Shown here: positions 27,312 through 36,468 of the stretch, piece by piece
Layout: the number at the start of each line of letters is the position of its first letter
How positions within the stretch are numbered: position 1 is the stretch's first letter
NCBI RefSeq assembly: GCF_000688375.1
Contig: NZ_JIAF01000001.1
Span: forward strand, 582,301 to 646,300
Direction of reading: 5' to 3'
Length of the DNA: 64,000 nucleotides
Source: Prevotella sp. HUN102
GTDB lineage: Bacteria; Bacteroidota; Bacteroidia; Bacteroidales; Bacteroidaceae
The notes under the pieces: generated by a model
Told to the model about the DNA's origin: nothing
Seen by the model: only the letters and a program-made list of their open reading frames with translations
The model's database searches: none
Position numbers and translations under genes: made by a program

Positions 27312-29222
27312 CTATCTCTTCATCATCTTTTTTATACTGCCGTCTGAATATTTCACGATATTGATGCCGCGCACAGGTGCAGGTATCCGTTGTCCGTTGA
27401 TATTATAATAGCCAACAACATCTGCGTTTCTCTCGTTGGACACCGTTCCGTCAATGGCAGTTGTTTCGTTAGCCACGAGGCGCAATACGATTCTTTCATT
27501 GGATTCCCCTGCTGCGTTCTTCACGATTTGAGACGGAATCACAAGGAAATACTCTATGTTTTCATTGAAGTTATAGAGCTGAACGGCACCGTCTGCATCA
27601 CCTGCCCATACGTTTACCGATTTTTGGTCGGAGTTGAGCGTTACGTGCCAACTGCCGTCAGCCGTGAAAACGTTCGGATAGAATACTGCATTCTTTCTGA
27701 GCGTAACCTCCGGTGTTTCTGTCGCCACCGAAACTTCTTCGTCAAATGTAATCTTGAAAGTCATAGGCTTGTATCCCTCCATCACAGAACCGTCGCTCGG
27801 ATCCGTGCCGACCGGACTTAAAACGCCCAGTTCGCTTTCCACAATGGCAAAGTATTCATCCCAATGCGCCTCCTTAAAAGCCTCGAAACAACCCTTCGGA
27901 ACAACGAGTTCCACACCTGAAGCAATGTTGTAGAACGGGCTGTAATAATCTTCACTGTAATCAATTATTTCAGGAACTTTCTTTCCCTTATAAATCACTT
28001 TCGCCAATTTCGCATCGAAACCGAATGCAAGATTGTCTATCTCCTCTATTGAAGAAGGCAACGTTACAGTGATTAAATTCTCGCATTTGCCGAAAACTCC
28101 CTTGGAAAGGAGAGTTACATTTTCGGGAATTACAACTTCCGTCAATTTTGTTTCGGCAAATGCCTGCTGCCCAATAAAGGTAAGCGAGTTTGGAAGATCA
28201 ACCTTGGTCGCCTTTATGCCGAAGAAAGAATGGTCGCCGATGGCCAACAATGTATTCGGAAGAGTAAGCTGCTCTATCTCGCTGCCCCAGCAGGCTCCAC
28301 CGTTGATACCCACGCATTCATCTTCTACAACAAGATTTGTAAGCCCACGCATCAGCACCAGATACAACACCTTCTGCTTCTTTCCATAAAGTGCATTATT
28401 GTCTTTCAGATAAAAATACTCCGAGTTCGGGTCTACGGTTATCGAGGAAATAGAGGTTGCAGCCATAAAACTGTCGCCAAGTTTCTCCACGCTTGCAGGG
28501 ATATTCACTGTGGTAAGACCAGAACAATTCAGGAAAGCCTCCGTTCCTATAGTCTTCAACTTGTTGGGAAGCGTTACATTGCTCATTTTTGCGCATCCCA
28601 TAAATGCTGCATCGCCAATGGAAATCAGTTCTTCGGGGAGCGTCAGCGTCTTGAGAGCCGTACACTTGCTGAACGCTGCATTGCCGATTGTCTCGAGTGT
28701 CTTTGGCAAATGCAATTCAGTCAATTTCGGAAGATGATAGAATGCACCTGCCGCAATCGTTTTCAGACCGTCGTTAAACTTTATCCTTTCAAGATTAGAA
28801 CAGCTCAAGAAAGCATTTTCGCCAATTTCAACAACCGATGTCGGAATTTCCAGTTCAGTTATTTTCGCCGACGAATAAGCCGATTTTCCTATCTTCTTTA
28901 AATTCTCAGGCAACTTTACCGTCTTGATTTCTGCATACTGGAAAGCCTTGTCTCCGATGCTTTCAATCGTAGAAGGCATATCCGCTGATTCTACCTTAGT
29001 CCACGAAAATGACTCTGCACCAATCGCCGTAACGGTATAGGTCTTGCCATTATTCTGCACTTTCTCAGGAACAACCACCGAAACCTCAACGCCATTATAT
29101 TTCTGCGTTTCAACCGTACTCTCGCCAGTTATCAAATAGACAATCTGGTTTGACTCAAAAGTATCCTGTGCGCTTGCAAAAAGCGACAGAAACAGGAATC
29201 CAATAAGTAGAATTTTCTTCAT
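27312..29222 (-). CDS. BspA-like leucine-rich-repeat surface protein
   Basis: 636 aa. A signal peptide (MKKILLIGFLFLSLFASAQ) is followed from about residue 45 to 400 by tandem LRR_5 repeats of about 23 residues (for example LKTIGTEAFLNCSGLTTVNI). After that comes a region with an Ig/bacterial cohesion look (430-580). It ends with VVGYYNINGQRIPAPVRGIN, the Por-like tail shared with two other secreted proteins here. Family knowledge: BspA proteins bind host matrix proteins. Role as an adhesin is inferred. A -7 box lies about 155 bp upstream. Confidence 0.85.
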   Translation of the reverse strand: MKKILLIGFLFLSLFASAQDTFESNQIVYLITGESTVETQKYNGVEVSVVVPEKVQNNGKTYTVTAIGAESFSWTKVESADMPSTIESIGDKAFQYAEIKTVKLPENLKKIGKSAYSSAKITELEIPTSVVEIGENAFLSCSNLERIKFNDGLKTIAAGAFYHLPKLTELHLPKTLETIGNAAFSKCTALKTLTLPEELISIGDAAFMGCAKMSNVTLPNKLKTIGTEAFLNCSGLTTVNIPASVEKLGDSFMAATSISSITVDPNSEYFYLKDNNALYGKKQKVLYLVLMRGLTNLVVEDECVGINGGACWGSEIEQLTLPNTLLAIGDHSFFGIKATKVDLPNSLTFIGQQAFAETKLTEVVIPENVTLLSKGVFGKCENLITVTLPSSIEEIDNLAFGFDAKLAKVIYKGKKVPEIIDYSEDYYSPFYNIASGVELVVPKGCFEAFKEAHWDEYFAIVESELGVLSPVGTDPSDGSVMEGYKPMTFKITFDEEVSVATETPEVTLRKNAVFYPNVFTADGSWHVTLNSDQKSVNVWAGDADGAVQLYNFNENIEYFLVIPSQIVKNAAGESNERIVLRLVANETTAIDGTVSNERNADVVGYYNINGQRIPAPVRGINIVKYSDGSIKKMMKR

Positions 29223-29376
29223 AGATTTGATTATAGTAAATTAAATATTAAGTGATTAAAACACATCTCTATTTCTCGAACATTCATCAAGATTGTAAGG
29301 TGCGACATACAAACAACTTTCCATAATGAACCATTAAGCTTATCTACGGAAAAGGACTGCATCTAATCACACTTGA

Positions 29377-29384
29377 CAAAGATA
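29377..29384 (-). promoter_or_regulatory. -7 box upstream of the BspA-like gene
   Basis: TATCTTTG on the minus strand fits TAnnTTTG; no good -33 element was found, so the 150-nt leader is tentative. Confidence 0.4.
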
Positions 29385-29698
29385 CGACAAAAAATCAATA
29401 TCATCATATCTTTCCACCAAAAAATATGTATTTACTATTTAAAACACCCAAATAATTCTGATTTGCCATAATTTTTAAAAACTCAAACTAACAAATATAC
29501 GCACATTTCTATGAGCAATTATCTTCATTTCAACTTCAGCTCTTCATATCCCTTTTGTAGATAACAAATTATTACTATTCAATTCTCCTTGAATCAATGG
29601 ACGCTCCTGTGTTCTTTTCTAAGTGGCTCCGAATTAATAAGCACAACACTACAATTAAAATTATAAACAACTGAAATCAATTATTTAAAACCATTCTT
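29385..29698. other. intergenic region upstream of the BspA-like gene
   Basis: AT-rich, no gene or RNA seen. It separates the BspA-like promoter from repeat copy 3 and the tRNA-Asp pair. Confidence 0.5.
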
Positions 29699-29780
29699 CA
29701 TTCTTGCGAAGATTGCATTTCATTCTTCGCAAGAATGCAGGGCAATCTTCGGACAAATGGAATGCAATCTTCGCACATTT
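29699..29780. repeat. double-hairpin intergenic repeat, copy 3
   Basis: CATTCTTGCGAAGA (29699-29712) pairs with TCTTCGCAAGAATG (29724-29737). The second half has two more CAATCTTCG units but its hairpin is degenerate. Confidence 0.8.
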
Positions 29781-29966
29781 GCAAATCGCATTTCCGAAGC
29801 AGGTGTTCAGGGATTGATTGACAGAGTGAGGACGAAACTGAAACCGATAAGCAGAAGGTGTATGGAGAATAATAAAGAACTTCCGTCCGAGACTGCCTGC
29901 TCCTTATCAATACGCATTGAACCGTATATAAACAAGAAAGTGCATCATTGCTGATACACTTCAATG

Positions 29967-30040
29967 CGGTGCGTACGAGACTCGAACTCGTGACCTCCTG
30001 CGTGACAGGCAGGCATTCTAACCAACTGAACTAACGCACC
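29967..30040 (-). tRNA. tRNA-Asp (GUC), copy 2
   Basis: 74-nt cloverleaf: acceptor GGTGCGT/ACGCACC, anticodon stem CCTGC/GCAGG around CTGTCAC (anticodon GTC), T-arm GAGTTCGAGTC. Identical to the copy 26 bp upstream in the transcript. Confidence 0.95.
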
Positions 30041-30066
30041 TTGGTGCTGATAAAGAATGATAACTG

Positions 30067-30140
30067 CGGTGCGTACGAGACTCGAACTCGTGACCTCCTG
30101 CGTGACAGGCAGGCATTCTAACCAACTGAACTAACGCACC
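30067..30140 (-). tRNA. tRNA-Asp (GUC), copy 1
   Basis: Identical 74-nt sequence to 29967-30040, first in the transcript, 40 bp after a consensus promoter. Confidence 0.95.
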
Positions 30141-30180
30141 AAAATGATGGTCGCAAGCTACCATTTCTGTTTAGCGAGTG

Positions 30181-30211
30181 CAAAGATAGCAATTTTATTT
30201 ATATTGACAAA
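30181..30211 (-). promoter_or_regulatory. promoter of the tRNA-Asp pair
   Basis: TTTG (30211-30208), 19-nt spacer and TATCTTTG (30188-30181) on the minus strand: an exact match. Confidence 0.8.
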
Positions 30212-30227
30212 GAACTGAACCTTTTTT

Positions 30228-30746
30228 TTATAAAAAAAATTGCATAACCACTGCGTCTTTAAATTCTCCCTGCACAAAGAACCAGTCCTTCAACTGGGCT
30301 GTTTCCCTGAAACCAACCGAAGCAAGGCATCTTATGGAGTCTTTATTGTCTGTGTCGATATAGGCATAGACCTGCCGCAGATGGAGCACCTTGCGGGAAT
30401 GGTCCAGTATTTTCGTTATCGCCGACTGTCCGTAGCCTTTGCCGCGGTGTGCCTTCAATATGATTATGCCCAGTTCCGCACGCTGACTCCGTGGGTCGAA
30501 GTTCACTAAGTCGAGTACTCCCACCGTGATTCCGTCAGCATTGTCTATCAGGAGCCGCACCTGTCCGTCCTCGTAGATGTCGTTACGGGACGAGGCAATG
30601 TAGTCTCTCAGCACATACTTGCTGTAAGGAACATTGGAAACTCCGACGTTCCACGCCTCATCATTGTTTTCTATCTGATAAAGAAGCTCCAAATCCTCGG
30701 GTTCCATCGCACGGAGGCGCACCTGTACATTGTCGTTGTCCATCAT
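30228..30746 (-). CDS. GNAT-family N-acetyltransferase
   Basis: 172 aa from the ATG at 30746. This start overlaps the stop of the upstream glycosyltransferase as ATGA, implying translational coupling; an earlier in-frame ATG (30776) lies inside that gene and is less likely. The acetyl-CoA binding signature is visible in LKAHRGKGYGQSAITKIL, and VRLRAMEPEDLELLYQIE is the usual N-terminal strand-helix. It resembles the RimJ/SpeG-like group; the substrate is unknown. Confidence 0.85.
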   Translation of the reverse strand: MMDNDNVQVRLRAMEPEDLELLYQIENNDEAWNVGVSNVPYSKYVLRDYIASSRNDIYEDGQVRLLIDNADGITVGVLDLVNFDPRSQRAELGIIILKAHRGKGYGQSAITKILDHSRKVLHLRQVYAYIDTDNKDSIRCLASVGFRETAQLKDWFFVQGEFKDAVVMQFFL

Positions 30747-31939
30747 CTCAGCACTTCTTTTGGTGTAATGATGCAACCCGTTCGGGCACTATACGTGCCT
30801 ATCAGCACGTTGTGTTTGGGCGACTGGGAGAAGAACTCCAGTATCTGTTCGTATGAGAATGTTTCGGCATCATACACTATATAGTTCAGCCGCTTGGGGG
30901 CTATGATGTGTTCGAGCGTCCGGTGGCCTGCCGCTTTCAGCCTGTCGTCGGCAATAAGGAACTCGGAAGACAGTCCACGCCTGTCGGAAATCCGTCTGCA
31001 ATCGTCTATTGCCGACCGACTGCCTATGAAAACATAGTTTGGAAAAGCCTCTCTGGATATTCTGACGAATCCCAGGGAACGGCTGGTTTTGTCGTAAAGC
31101 ATCTGCATCAGGGAGACAAACGCCTTCAGATAGATGGCCAACTTGATAGGAATGCTGAGCAAAAGCGACATACCACTGTAATGCTTACGGAAGAATATCA
31201 GCATCGCATCGTAGAAAACGTGTACGTATCGGAAGCTCGACTTCTTGGTGCTTTCGCCTTTGTAATGCAGAATCGCAGCCGGGATATACCAGTTTTGGTA
31301 TCCTCCTTTAAGAATCCTGTAACTCAAATCCACGTCTTCGCCATACATAAAGAAGTCTTCGTCGAGCAGTCCCACCTTGTCCAACGCCGAACGGCGCAGC
31401 ATAAAATAGGCTCCGCTGATTACTTCTATGCGTCCCGGCTCGTCCCACGAAAGGTTGCCCATATAATAATGTCCGAACTTGGGATGATTGGGGAAATGCT
31501 TACACAGACCTATCATCTTGTAGAAAGCCACCTTCGGAGAGGGAAGTCCGCGCCGGCTTTCCATCGCCTTGCTCCCGTCGGCGTTCAGCATACGCAGCCC
31601 CAATGCGCCGGCTTCGGGATGGGAATCCATAAACTGCAGGGACTTTACAATGGTTGATTCTGCCACCAACGTATCGGGATTCAGCAGCAGCACGTATTCG
31701 CCCCTGCATTGTCTGATGGCGAGATTGTTGGCACGCGAGAATCCGAGATTATGGAGCGACGAAATGCACCTAACGTCGGGAAAACGCTGTTGGATATGTT
31801 CCACGGATTCGTCCTTGGAATGGTTGTCCACGACGATGATTTCGGCATCAACGCCCTCTATTGCGCGCTTCACGCTCAGTATGCACTGCTCGAGAAAGAA
31901 CTTTACGTTGTAGCTTACGATGATAACACTCAGTTTCAT
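30743..31939 (-). CDS. family 2 glycosyltransferase
   Basis: 398 aa from the ATG at 31939, which has a clear AAGGAG seven bases upstream; a longer frame would overlap the preceding gene. The GT-A domain begins KLSVIIVSYNVKFFLEQC. The UDP-sugar/metal motif appears as LLLNPDTLVAES, followed by MYGEDVDLSYRI typical of rhamnosyl- or galactosyl-type GT2 enzymes. C-terminal hydrophobic segments (about 275-300) suggest membrane association. It probably adds a sugar to a surface glycan. Gap of 10 bp to the upstream gene and ATGA overlap with the downstream gene. Confidence 0.9.
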   Translation of the reverse strand: MKLSVIIVSYNVKFFLEQCILSVKRAIEGVDAEIIVVDNHSKDESVEHIQQRFPDVRCISSLHNLGFSRANNLAIRQCRGEYVLLLNPDTLVAESTIVKSLQFMDSHPEAGALGLRMLNADGSKAMESRRGLPSPKVAFYKMIGLCKHFPNHPKFGHYYMGNLSWDEPGRIEVISGAYFMLRRSALDKVGLLDEDFFMYGEDVDLSYRILKGGYQNWYIPAAILHYKGESTKKSSFRYVHVFYDAMLIFFRKHYSGMSLLLSIPIKLAIYLKAFVSLMQMLYDKTSRSLGFVRISREAFPNYVFIGSRSAIDDCRRISDRRGLSSEFLIADDRLKAAGHRTLEHIIAPKRLNYIVYDAETFSYEQILEFFSQSPKHNVLIGTYSARTGCIITPKEVLR

Positions 31940-31949
31940 AACTCCTTGA

Positions 31950-32417
31950 TCAAGCTGTTTTGTTGTTATCACCCGCACCCGTTCTCCCGTTTTCTCCGAA
32001 TGAAGTTTCGCGTTTGCACCGGTCTTCCGAAGGATATACAAAATAGAGAGCAAGGAAAAGCACCACGGCAAGATAGAAGAATCCTACTTCCGAACCGTAA
32101 AGATAATAGAAAAGAATGTTCAGCACCAACGGAACGCAGAGCATCAGCATCCTTACCGAAGCCCAAAGGATATATATTCCCTCAGACCGTGCGCCCACAA
32201 CGGATTTCTTCACGATGCCGTTGCGCAGCAGATAAAGCCCGGTGGGAATCACGAAGAGCGTTGTAAGCTGCATAGCCATCTGAACATAATAGAGCGAACC
32301 GTGCCCCGACAGGCTGCCGGGCATCAGCAAACCGAATTCGAATGCTATCACAATGAGCAGCGTCAATAAGATTGCCGCTGCCAGTTCTCCTAAAAGTATT
32401 TTCCTACTTTTATTCAT
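31950..32417 (-). CDS. four-helix inner-membrane protein, unknown
   Basis: 155 aa with about four hydrophobic segments (residues 8-30, 45-65, 82-105, 110-128) and a basic, polar tail. No family named. It begins 12 bp after recR and ends 10 bp before the glycosyltransferase, so it belongs to the same operon and may support glycan synthesis. Confidence 0.7.
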   Translation of the reverse strand: MNKSRKILLGELAAAILLTLLIVIAFEFGLLMPGSLSGHGSLYYVQMAMQLTTLFVIPTGLYLLRNGIVKKSVVGARSEGIYILWASVRMLMLCVPLVLNILFYYLYGSEVGFFYLAVVLFLALYFVYPSEDRCKRETSFGENGRTGAGDNNKTA

Positions 32418-32429
32418 TTTTTTTTGCCA

Positions 32430-33038
32430 TCAAGTGTCAAGCGTCGTGCGGTTGAGGATGCTTCTGCCCAGCGTTATCTCATCGGTGTACTCCAATTCGT
32501 CGCCGACGGAAATACCTCTTGCAATAACCGACAGTTTCACCTGCGTATCCTTGAGCTTGCGCGATATATAAAAATTAGTGGTGTCGCCCTCCATCGTGCT
32601 GGCCAGAGCCAATATCACTTCCCGGACGTCATTAGTCTTAACGCGTTCCACCAACGAATCGATCTCCAAATCATTGGGACCAATCCCGTCAATCGGCGAG
32701 ATAATGCCCCCGAGGACGTGGTAAAGCCCGTTGAACTGCTGGGTGTTCTCGATTGCAAGCACGTCCTGAATATTCTCCACGACACAAATCAGCGACGCAT
32801 CGCGCCGTTCGTTGGAACAGATGGAACACACATCGGTGTCTGAAATGTTATGACACACCTTGCAATACTTCACGTCGTGGCGCAGCCGCGAAATGGAATC
32901 CACGAAAGCCTCCACGTCGTCGGTCGTGTCTCTCAGTATATGAAGTGCAAACCTGAGAGCCGTTTTCCTGCCTACTCCGGGCAAGCGCGTGAGTTCATCA
33001 ACTGCCTTTTCGAGCAACTGCGACGGATATTGCTGCAT
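32430..33038 (-). CDS. recombination protein RecR
   Basis: 202 aa, the standard RecR length. The helix-hairpin-helix region ([20 protein letters not shown]), zinc finger CKVC...CSIC and Toprim domain ([14 protein letters not shown]) follow in order. It acts with RecF/RecO to load RecA at gaps. It starts 16 bp after the upstream barrel-protein gene. Confidence 0.96.
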   Translation of the reverse strand: MQQYPSQLLEKAVDELTRLPGVGRKTALRFALHILRDTTDDVEAFVDSISRLRHDVKYCKVCHNISDTDVCSICSNERRDASLICVVENIQDVLAIENTQQFNGLYHVLGGIISPIDGIGPNDLEIDSLVERVKTNDVREVILALASTMEGDTTNFYISRKLKDTQVKLSVIARGISVGDELEYTDEITLGRSILNRTTLDT

Positions 33039-33054
33039 ATTTTATCGAACGGTA

Positions 33055-33549
33055 TTAATCGTCGAAGAGATAAACGCCCACACCTATCTTGAATCCGATG
33101 GTGGAATAGTCGGAATCGTTGAACGAATGGTCGTAGTAGACAGCCGGCTCTACCGTTACCGAACGGTTGATGAAGAATGCGTAGCCCACTTCCGCGCCGG
33201 GCATAACGTCGTTGTAGTTGTGGTTGGCGTGGATGAACTTGGCATTTGCGCCGAGATACAAGCCGTTCTGCGTGATGTAGTAGCGTGCGCCGGCACCGGC
33301 CATAATGTGGTCGGCCACAGCTTCCGAGCCGTTATGGTTTGCGCTCAGCATTCCGAGCACCATTATGTCGTCCCACAGGAAATAACCACCCTTTGCTTCC
33401 AAGCCGAAGTTGAATCCGTCGCGGCCGTTATAGTGCAGGTCAAGTCCCGTAAGAGACGCTCCCACATAGCCTTTACCCTCCTGAAACTGCGCATTTGCAG
33501 TCAGAACCATCATTAAAGCTGTTACCAGCATTGCCAATTTCTTAGTCAT
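33055..33549 (-). CDS. small outer-membrane beta-barrel protein
   Basis: 164 aa. A signal peptide (MTKKLAMLVTALMMVLTANAQ) is followed by alternating strands with glycine and aromatic residues and a terminal GVGVYLFDD strand, typical of eight-stranded barrels. It probably sits in the outer membrane; ligand unknown. It is the first gene of the recR-GT2-GNAT run. Confidence 0.75.
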   Translation of the reverse strand: MTKKLAMLVTALMMVLTANAQFQEGKGYVGASLTGLDLHYNGRDGFNFGLEAKGGYFLWDDIMVLGMLSANHNGSEAVADHIMAGAGARYYITQNGLYLGANAKFIHANHNYNDVMPGAEVGYAFFINRSVTVEPAVYYDHSFNDSDYSTIGFKIGVGVYLFDD

Positions 33550-33709
33550 ACGTTATAATTTTTGATGTTAATATTCCAACACGTATAAAGTATTCTATTT
33601 ATAAGAGTATAACGAAAACAAACGCTGAATAGTATTTTGAAACGAATCAAAACGACAGATTGAAATGTTATAATTAATCTTATAATCCAAGACAAAGGTA
33701 GTGCAAATA

Positions 33710-33740
33710 TTTGGATTACAAAAATTATTACCTATCTTTG
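33710..33740 (+). promoter_or_regulatory. promoter of the GHL10 gene
   Basis: TTTG (33710-33713), 19-nt spacer and TATCTTTG (33733-33740): an exact match. Start expected near 33747. Confidence 0.78.
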
Positions 33741-33796
33741 TAACGCAATCGCTCAGGCTAACTGCCTGTCAAACATATATGTACAAAGAAAAAACG

Positions 33797-35503
33797 ATGA
33801 AGAAAATATTCTGTGCAGCCATCATAAGCTGTCTGGCTCTCAACGCATTTGCCCAATACGGCTACAACGCAGTTCCATTCAATATAAACGGCACGCCGAA
33901 GAATGAGATAAGGGCAGTATGGCTCACCACGCTTGCCAATCTCGACTGGCCAAAGACCCACGCAACATCAGAATACACCATAGAACAGCAGAAGCGCGAA
34001 CTTACCGACATTCTCGATAAATACGCAGCAGCCAACATAAACACCGTGCTGCTCCAGACACGTGTGCGTGCCGCAACCATCTATCCTTCGTCCATCGAGC
34101 CTTGGGACCAGTGCATTACCGGACAGGAAGGCGGCAATCCCGGATTCGGCTACGACCCTTTGAAGTTCGCAGTCGATGAATGCCACAAGAGAGGTATGGA
34201 ACTCCACGCGTGGATAGCTGCCATACCCGTCGGCGCATCGAAATCATTGGGATGCAGAATGCTGAAACAGAAAGGATTCAGCATAAGAAGCTACTCAACA
34301 GGCTCTTACGTGAACCCTGCCGACCCGAAGATAGCCGACTATCTCGCCGAAATCTGCGGAGAAATCACACGAAACTACGATGTAGACGGCATCAATCTTG
34401 ACTACATACGATATCCGGACGGATGGCCGAAGCCGAGCAACAGAGACGGAGATACGCCCGACGACAGAAGATACAACATAACAAAGATTGTCAAAGCCAT
34501 TCACGACAAAGTGAAAAGCATCAAGCCGTGGATAAAGATTTCCTGTTCGCCAATCGGCAAGCATTCCGACCTGAGCCGATACTCCTCAAAGAACTACAAC
34601 GCAAGGGAGCGTGTATCGCAAGACGCACAACTGTGGCTCGAGAAAGGATATATGGACCAACTCTACCCGATGCAGTATTTCAGGGGCGACAACTACTATC
34701 CCTTCTGCGCCGACTGGATGGAAAATTCAGACGGAAAGGACGTTGTTACCGGTCTCGGCACTTACTTTCTCGACCCTCGTGAAGGCAACTGGACGCTCGG
34801 CGAACTGAAAAGACAGATGCACGTGAGCCGTTCGCTCGGAATGGGGCACGCCCATTTCTGTTCCAGATTCCTTACCGAGAACCTCCAAGGGGTCTACAAC
34901 TTCGAGAAGGAATTCAATTCAAACCTCGCCCTTCCTCCCGCAATGACGTGGATGGGAAAGCGAAAGCCCGCAACGCCCACCTACGACAAGCGGCTGAACG
35001 ACCTGAAAACCATCGGCAGCGACAACAGGGTTTCGCTCTCGTGGTCGGGAAATTCTCCTTATTATAATATATACGCAAGCTACAACTACCCCGTAGACAT
35101 CAGCGATTCACGCAATCTTGTCTTCGCCCGATTCAGCGGCAACAGCCTTTCCTTTACCGAAAAGGGACACCACGACCTGCATTTTGCCGTTACATCAATG
35201 GACAGATTCGGCAACGAAAGCTCTGCGCTGCAAGAGTACAAGGCGAGCTACGAAGAATTTGAAAGCCATTTCATCGAGAACGACGGCAAAACGCTCCACC
35301 TTTCAAAGCAGGCACAGCGCATAGACATCGACTACTTTGAAATCAAATCCCTGTCGGGCAACACCATCAGACGCATCTATCCAGTCGCAAAGCGAATGCA
35401 GGTCGATATTTCTCTCCTCCCCAATGGTGTCTACACCGTTTACGGGCACTCCAAGAAAAAGGACATCAGCCACCGCCTGGGCTATTTCATCATCAAAAGA
35501 TAG
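33797..35503 (+). CDS. GHL10-type exported glycoside hydrolase
   Basis: 568 aa from the ATG at 33797 (MKKIFCAAIISCLALNAFAQ, a clear signal peptide); Met at 33779 would add six residues. The GHL10 barrel (about 30-350) starts with EIRAVWLTTLANLDW and contains DVDGINLDYIRYPDG and MQYFRGDNYYP. Family knowledge: relatives such as DigH cut denuded peptidoglycan glycan strands. The C-terminal part (about 375-480) looks like a fibronectin-III fold, followed by a tail with YPVAKRMQVDISLLPNGVY. Likely lipid-free periplasmic or outer-surface enzyme. Confidence 0.85.
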   Translation: MKKIFCAAIISCLALNAFAQYGYNAVPFNINGTPKNEIRAVWLTTLANLDWPKTHATSEYTIEQQKRELTDILDKYAAANINTVLLQTRVRAATIYPSSIEPWDQCITGQEGGNPGFGYDPLKFAVDECHKRGMELHAWIAAIPVGASKSLGCRMLKQKGFSIRSYSTGSYVNPADPKIADYLAEICGEITRNYDVDGINLDYIRYPDGWPKPSNRDGDTPDDRRYNITKIVKAIHDKVKSIKPWIKISCSPIGKHSDLSRYSSKNYNARERVSQDAQLWLEKGYMDQLYPMQYFRGDNYYPFCADWMENSDGKDVVTGLGTYFLDPREGNWTLGELKRQMHVSRSLGMGHAHFCSRFLTENLQGVYNFEKEFNSNLALPPAMTWMGKRKPATPTYDKRLNDLKTIGSDNRVSLSWSGNSPYYNIYASYNYPVDISDSRNLVFARFSGNSLSFTEKGHHDLHFAVTSMDRFGNESSALQEYKASYEEFESHFIENDGKTLHLSKQAQRIDIDYFEIKSLSGNTIRRIYPVAKRMQVDISLLPNGVYTVYGHSKKKDISHRLGYFIIKR

Positions 35504-35646
35504 TGCGTGAGGGAGGAATGAACGCCCAAAATGAGAAATCACACATACAGTCTGTTATCATCATCTGATGATGACGGACTACATAATACTCCCAAAGAAA
35601 TACATCCTATAAGTACCTGAAAATCAATGGGTAAAACGTTGATTTC
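35504..35646. other. intergenic region before repeat copy 4
   Basis: No gene. A CATCATCTGATGATG palindrome near 35560-35574 may end the GHL10 transcript. Confidence 0.4.
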
Positions 35647-35730
35647 CAAACGTGCGAAGAATGCAGTGCAATCTTCGCACGTTTGCATTGCATTTTTGCG
35701 AAGATTACAAGGCATTCTTCGGTCAGTTGC
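35647..35730. repeat. double-hairpin intergenic repeat, copy 4 (inverted order)
   Basis: CAAACGTGCGAAGA (35647-35660) pairs with TCTTCGCACGTTTG (35672-35685), followed by TTTTTGCGAAGATTAC and GGCATTCTTCGG. The hairpin order is reversed relative to copy 1, and the left flank carries the complement of copy 1's right flank (GAAAATCAATGGG). Confidence 0.85.
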
Positions 35731-35963
35731 AAAGCTTATCAACCTTCGAGATAACTCCAAGTTTATTTTTGCTTTTGCTTCTCACTTATTTTACAGAACC
35801 ACAGGCTTTTCCCTTCGGTATTTGACAGCCTGAATCTATTGCGTTTTTGTAAATTTGGCTCGAAATCGGATTGCAAATCTGTTCTAAATTGCATTCCACA
35901 CAGGAGAAAGAGAATGGTTGTGGAATGAAAGTGTCCGACAAAGCGCAAAAAACAGTCAAAAGA

Positions 35964-35995
35964 TTGCATATAAATAAAATCTTTTCTTACCTTTG
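35964..35995 (+). promoter_or_regulatory. promoter of the acidic-protein/Plug operon
   Basis: TTG (35964-35966), 21-nt spacer and TACCTTTG (35988-35995). Start near 36002, 24 nt before the ATG. Confidence 0.6.
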
Positions 35996-36025
35996 TCTAC
36001 ACATTCTTTCCAAAACTCTTAAACT

Positions 36026-36463
36026 ATGGAAGTTATTGAACAAACACAGCAGCAAGTGGAGCGATTTCTAAGAAAAGTGGCTCAGAAGTTTCCTAATTCA
36101 GAAGAAACGGACCTTATGACCGATATTCATCTGAGGGTTTCGCAGGACAGCGGCGACCTAATGGCATTCGATGATGACGGAACGGAAATTACCCGCTGCG
36201 TTGTGGACGAATGGATTGAAAACAAAAACGACAACTTCAACGAGCTTGTTACGGCCTTTCTTCGTCAGGATATGATTCGGCTGAAGGACGTTGTGGACAA
36301 TCTCGGCATTATGAAGCCTTACAGCTTCGTTTTGGAAGACGAGGAGGGAGAGAACATTGCCGAACTCTACCTTGCCGACGACGACACCATCATCATAAGC
36401 GACGAGCTGCTTCCCGGCTTGGATGAAGAGCTGGACGACTTTCTGAAACACCTAATCGACTAA
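36026..36463 (+). CDS. acidic cytoplasmic protein, unknown function
   Basis: 145 aa, very rich in Asp/Glu and without a signal peptide or membrane segment. The C-terminal ELLPGLDEELDDFLKHLID is amphipathic. No family recognised. It lies 5 bp before the Plug gene and therefore shares its transcript. Confidence 0.75.
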   Translation: MEVIEQTQQQVERFLRKVAQKFPNSEETDLMTDIHLRVSQDSGDLMAFDDDGTEITRCVVDEWIENKNDNFNELVTAFLRQDMIRLKDVVDNLGIMKPYSFVLEDEEGENIAELYLADDDTIIISDELLPGLDEELDDFLKHLID

Positions 36464-36468
36464 CGCCG

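Noticed and set aside
29967..30140. Twin tRNA genes considered as an element attachment site
   Set aside because: Both tRNAs are complete with a normal promoter, and no integrase or element boundary lies beside them.
31940..32071. 44-residue N-terminal extension of the GT2 protein
   Set aside because: Would overlap the preceding gene; the ATG at 31939 has AAGGAG and starts the conserved KLSVIIVSYN.
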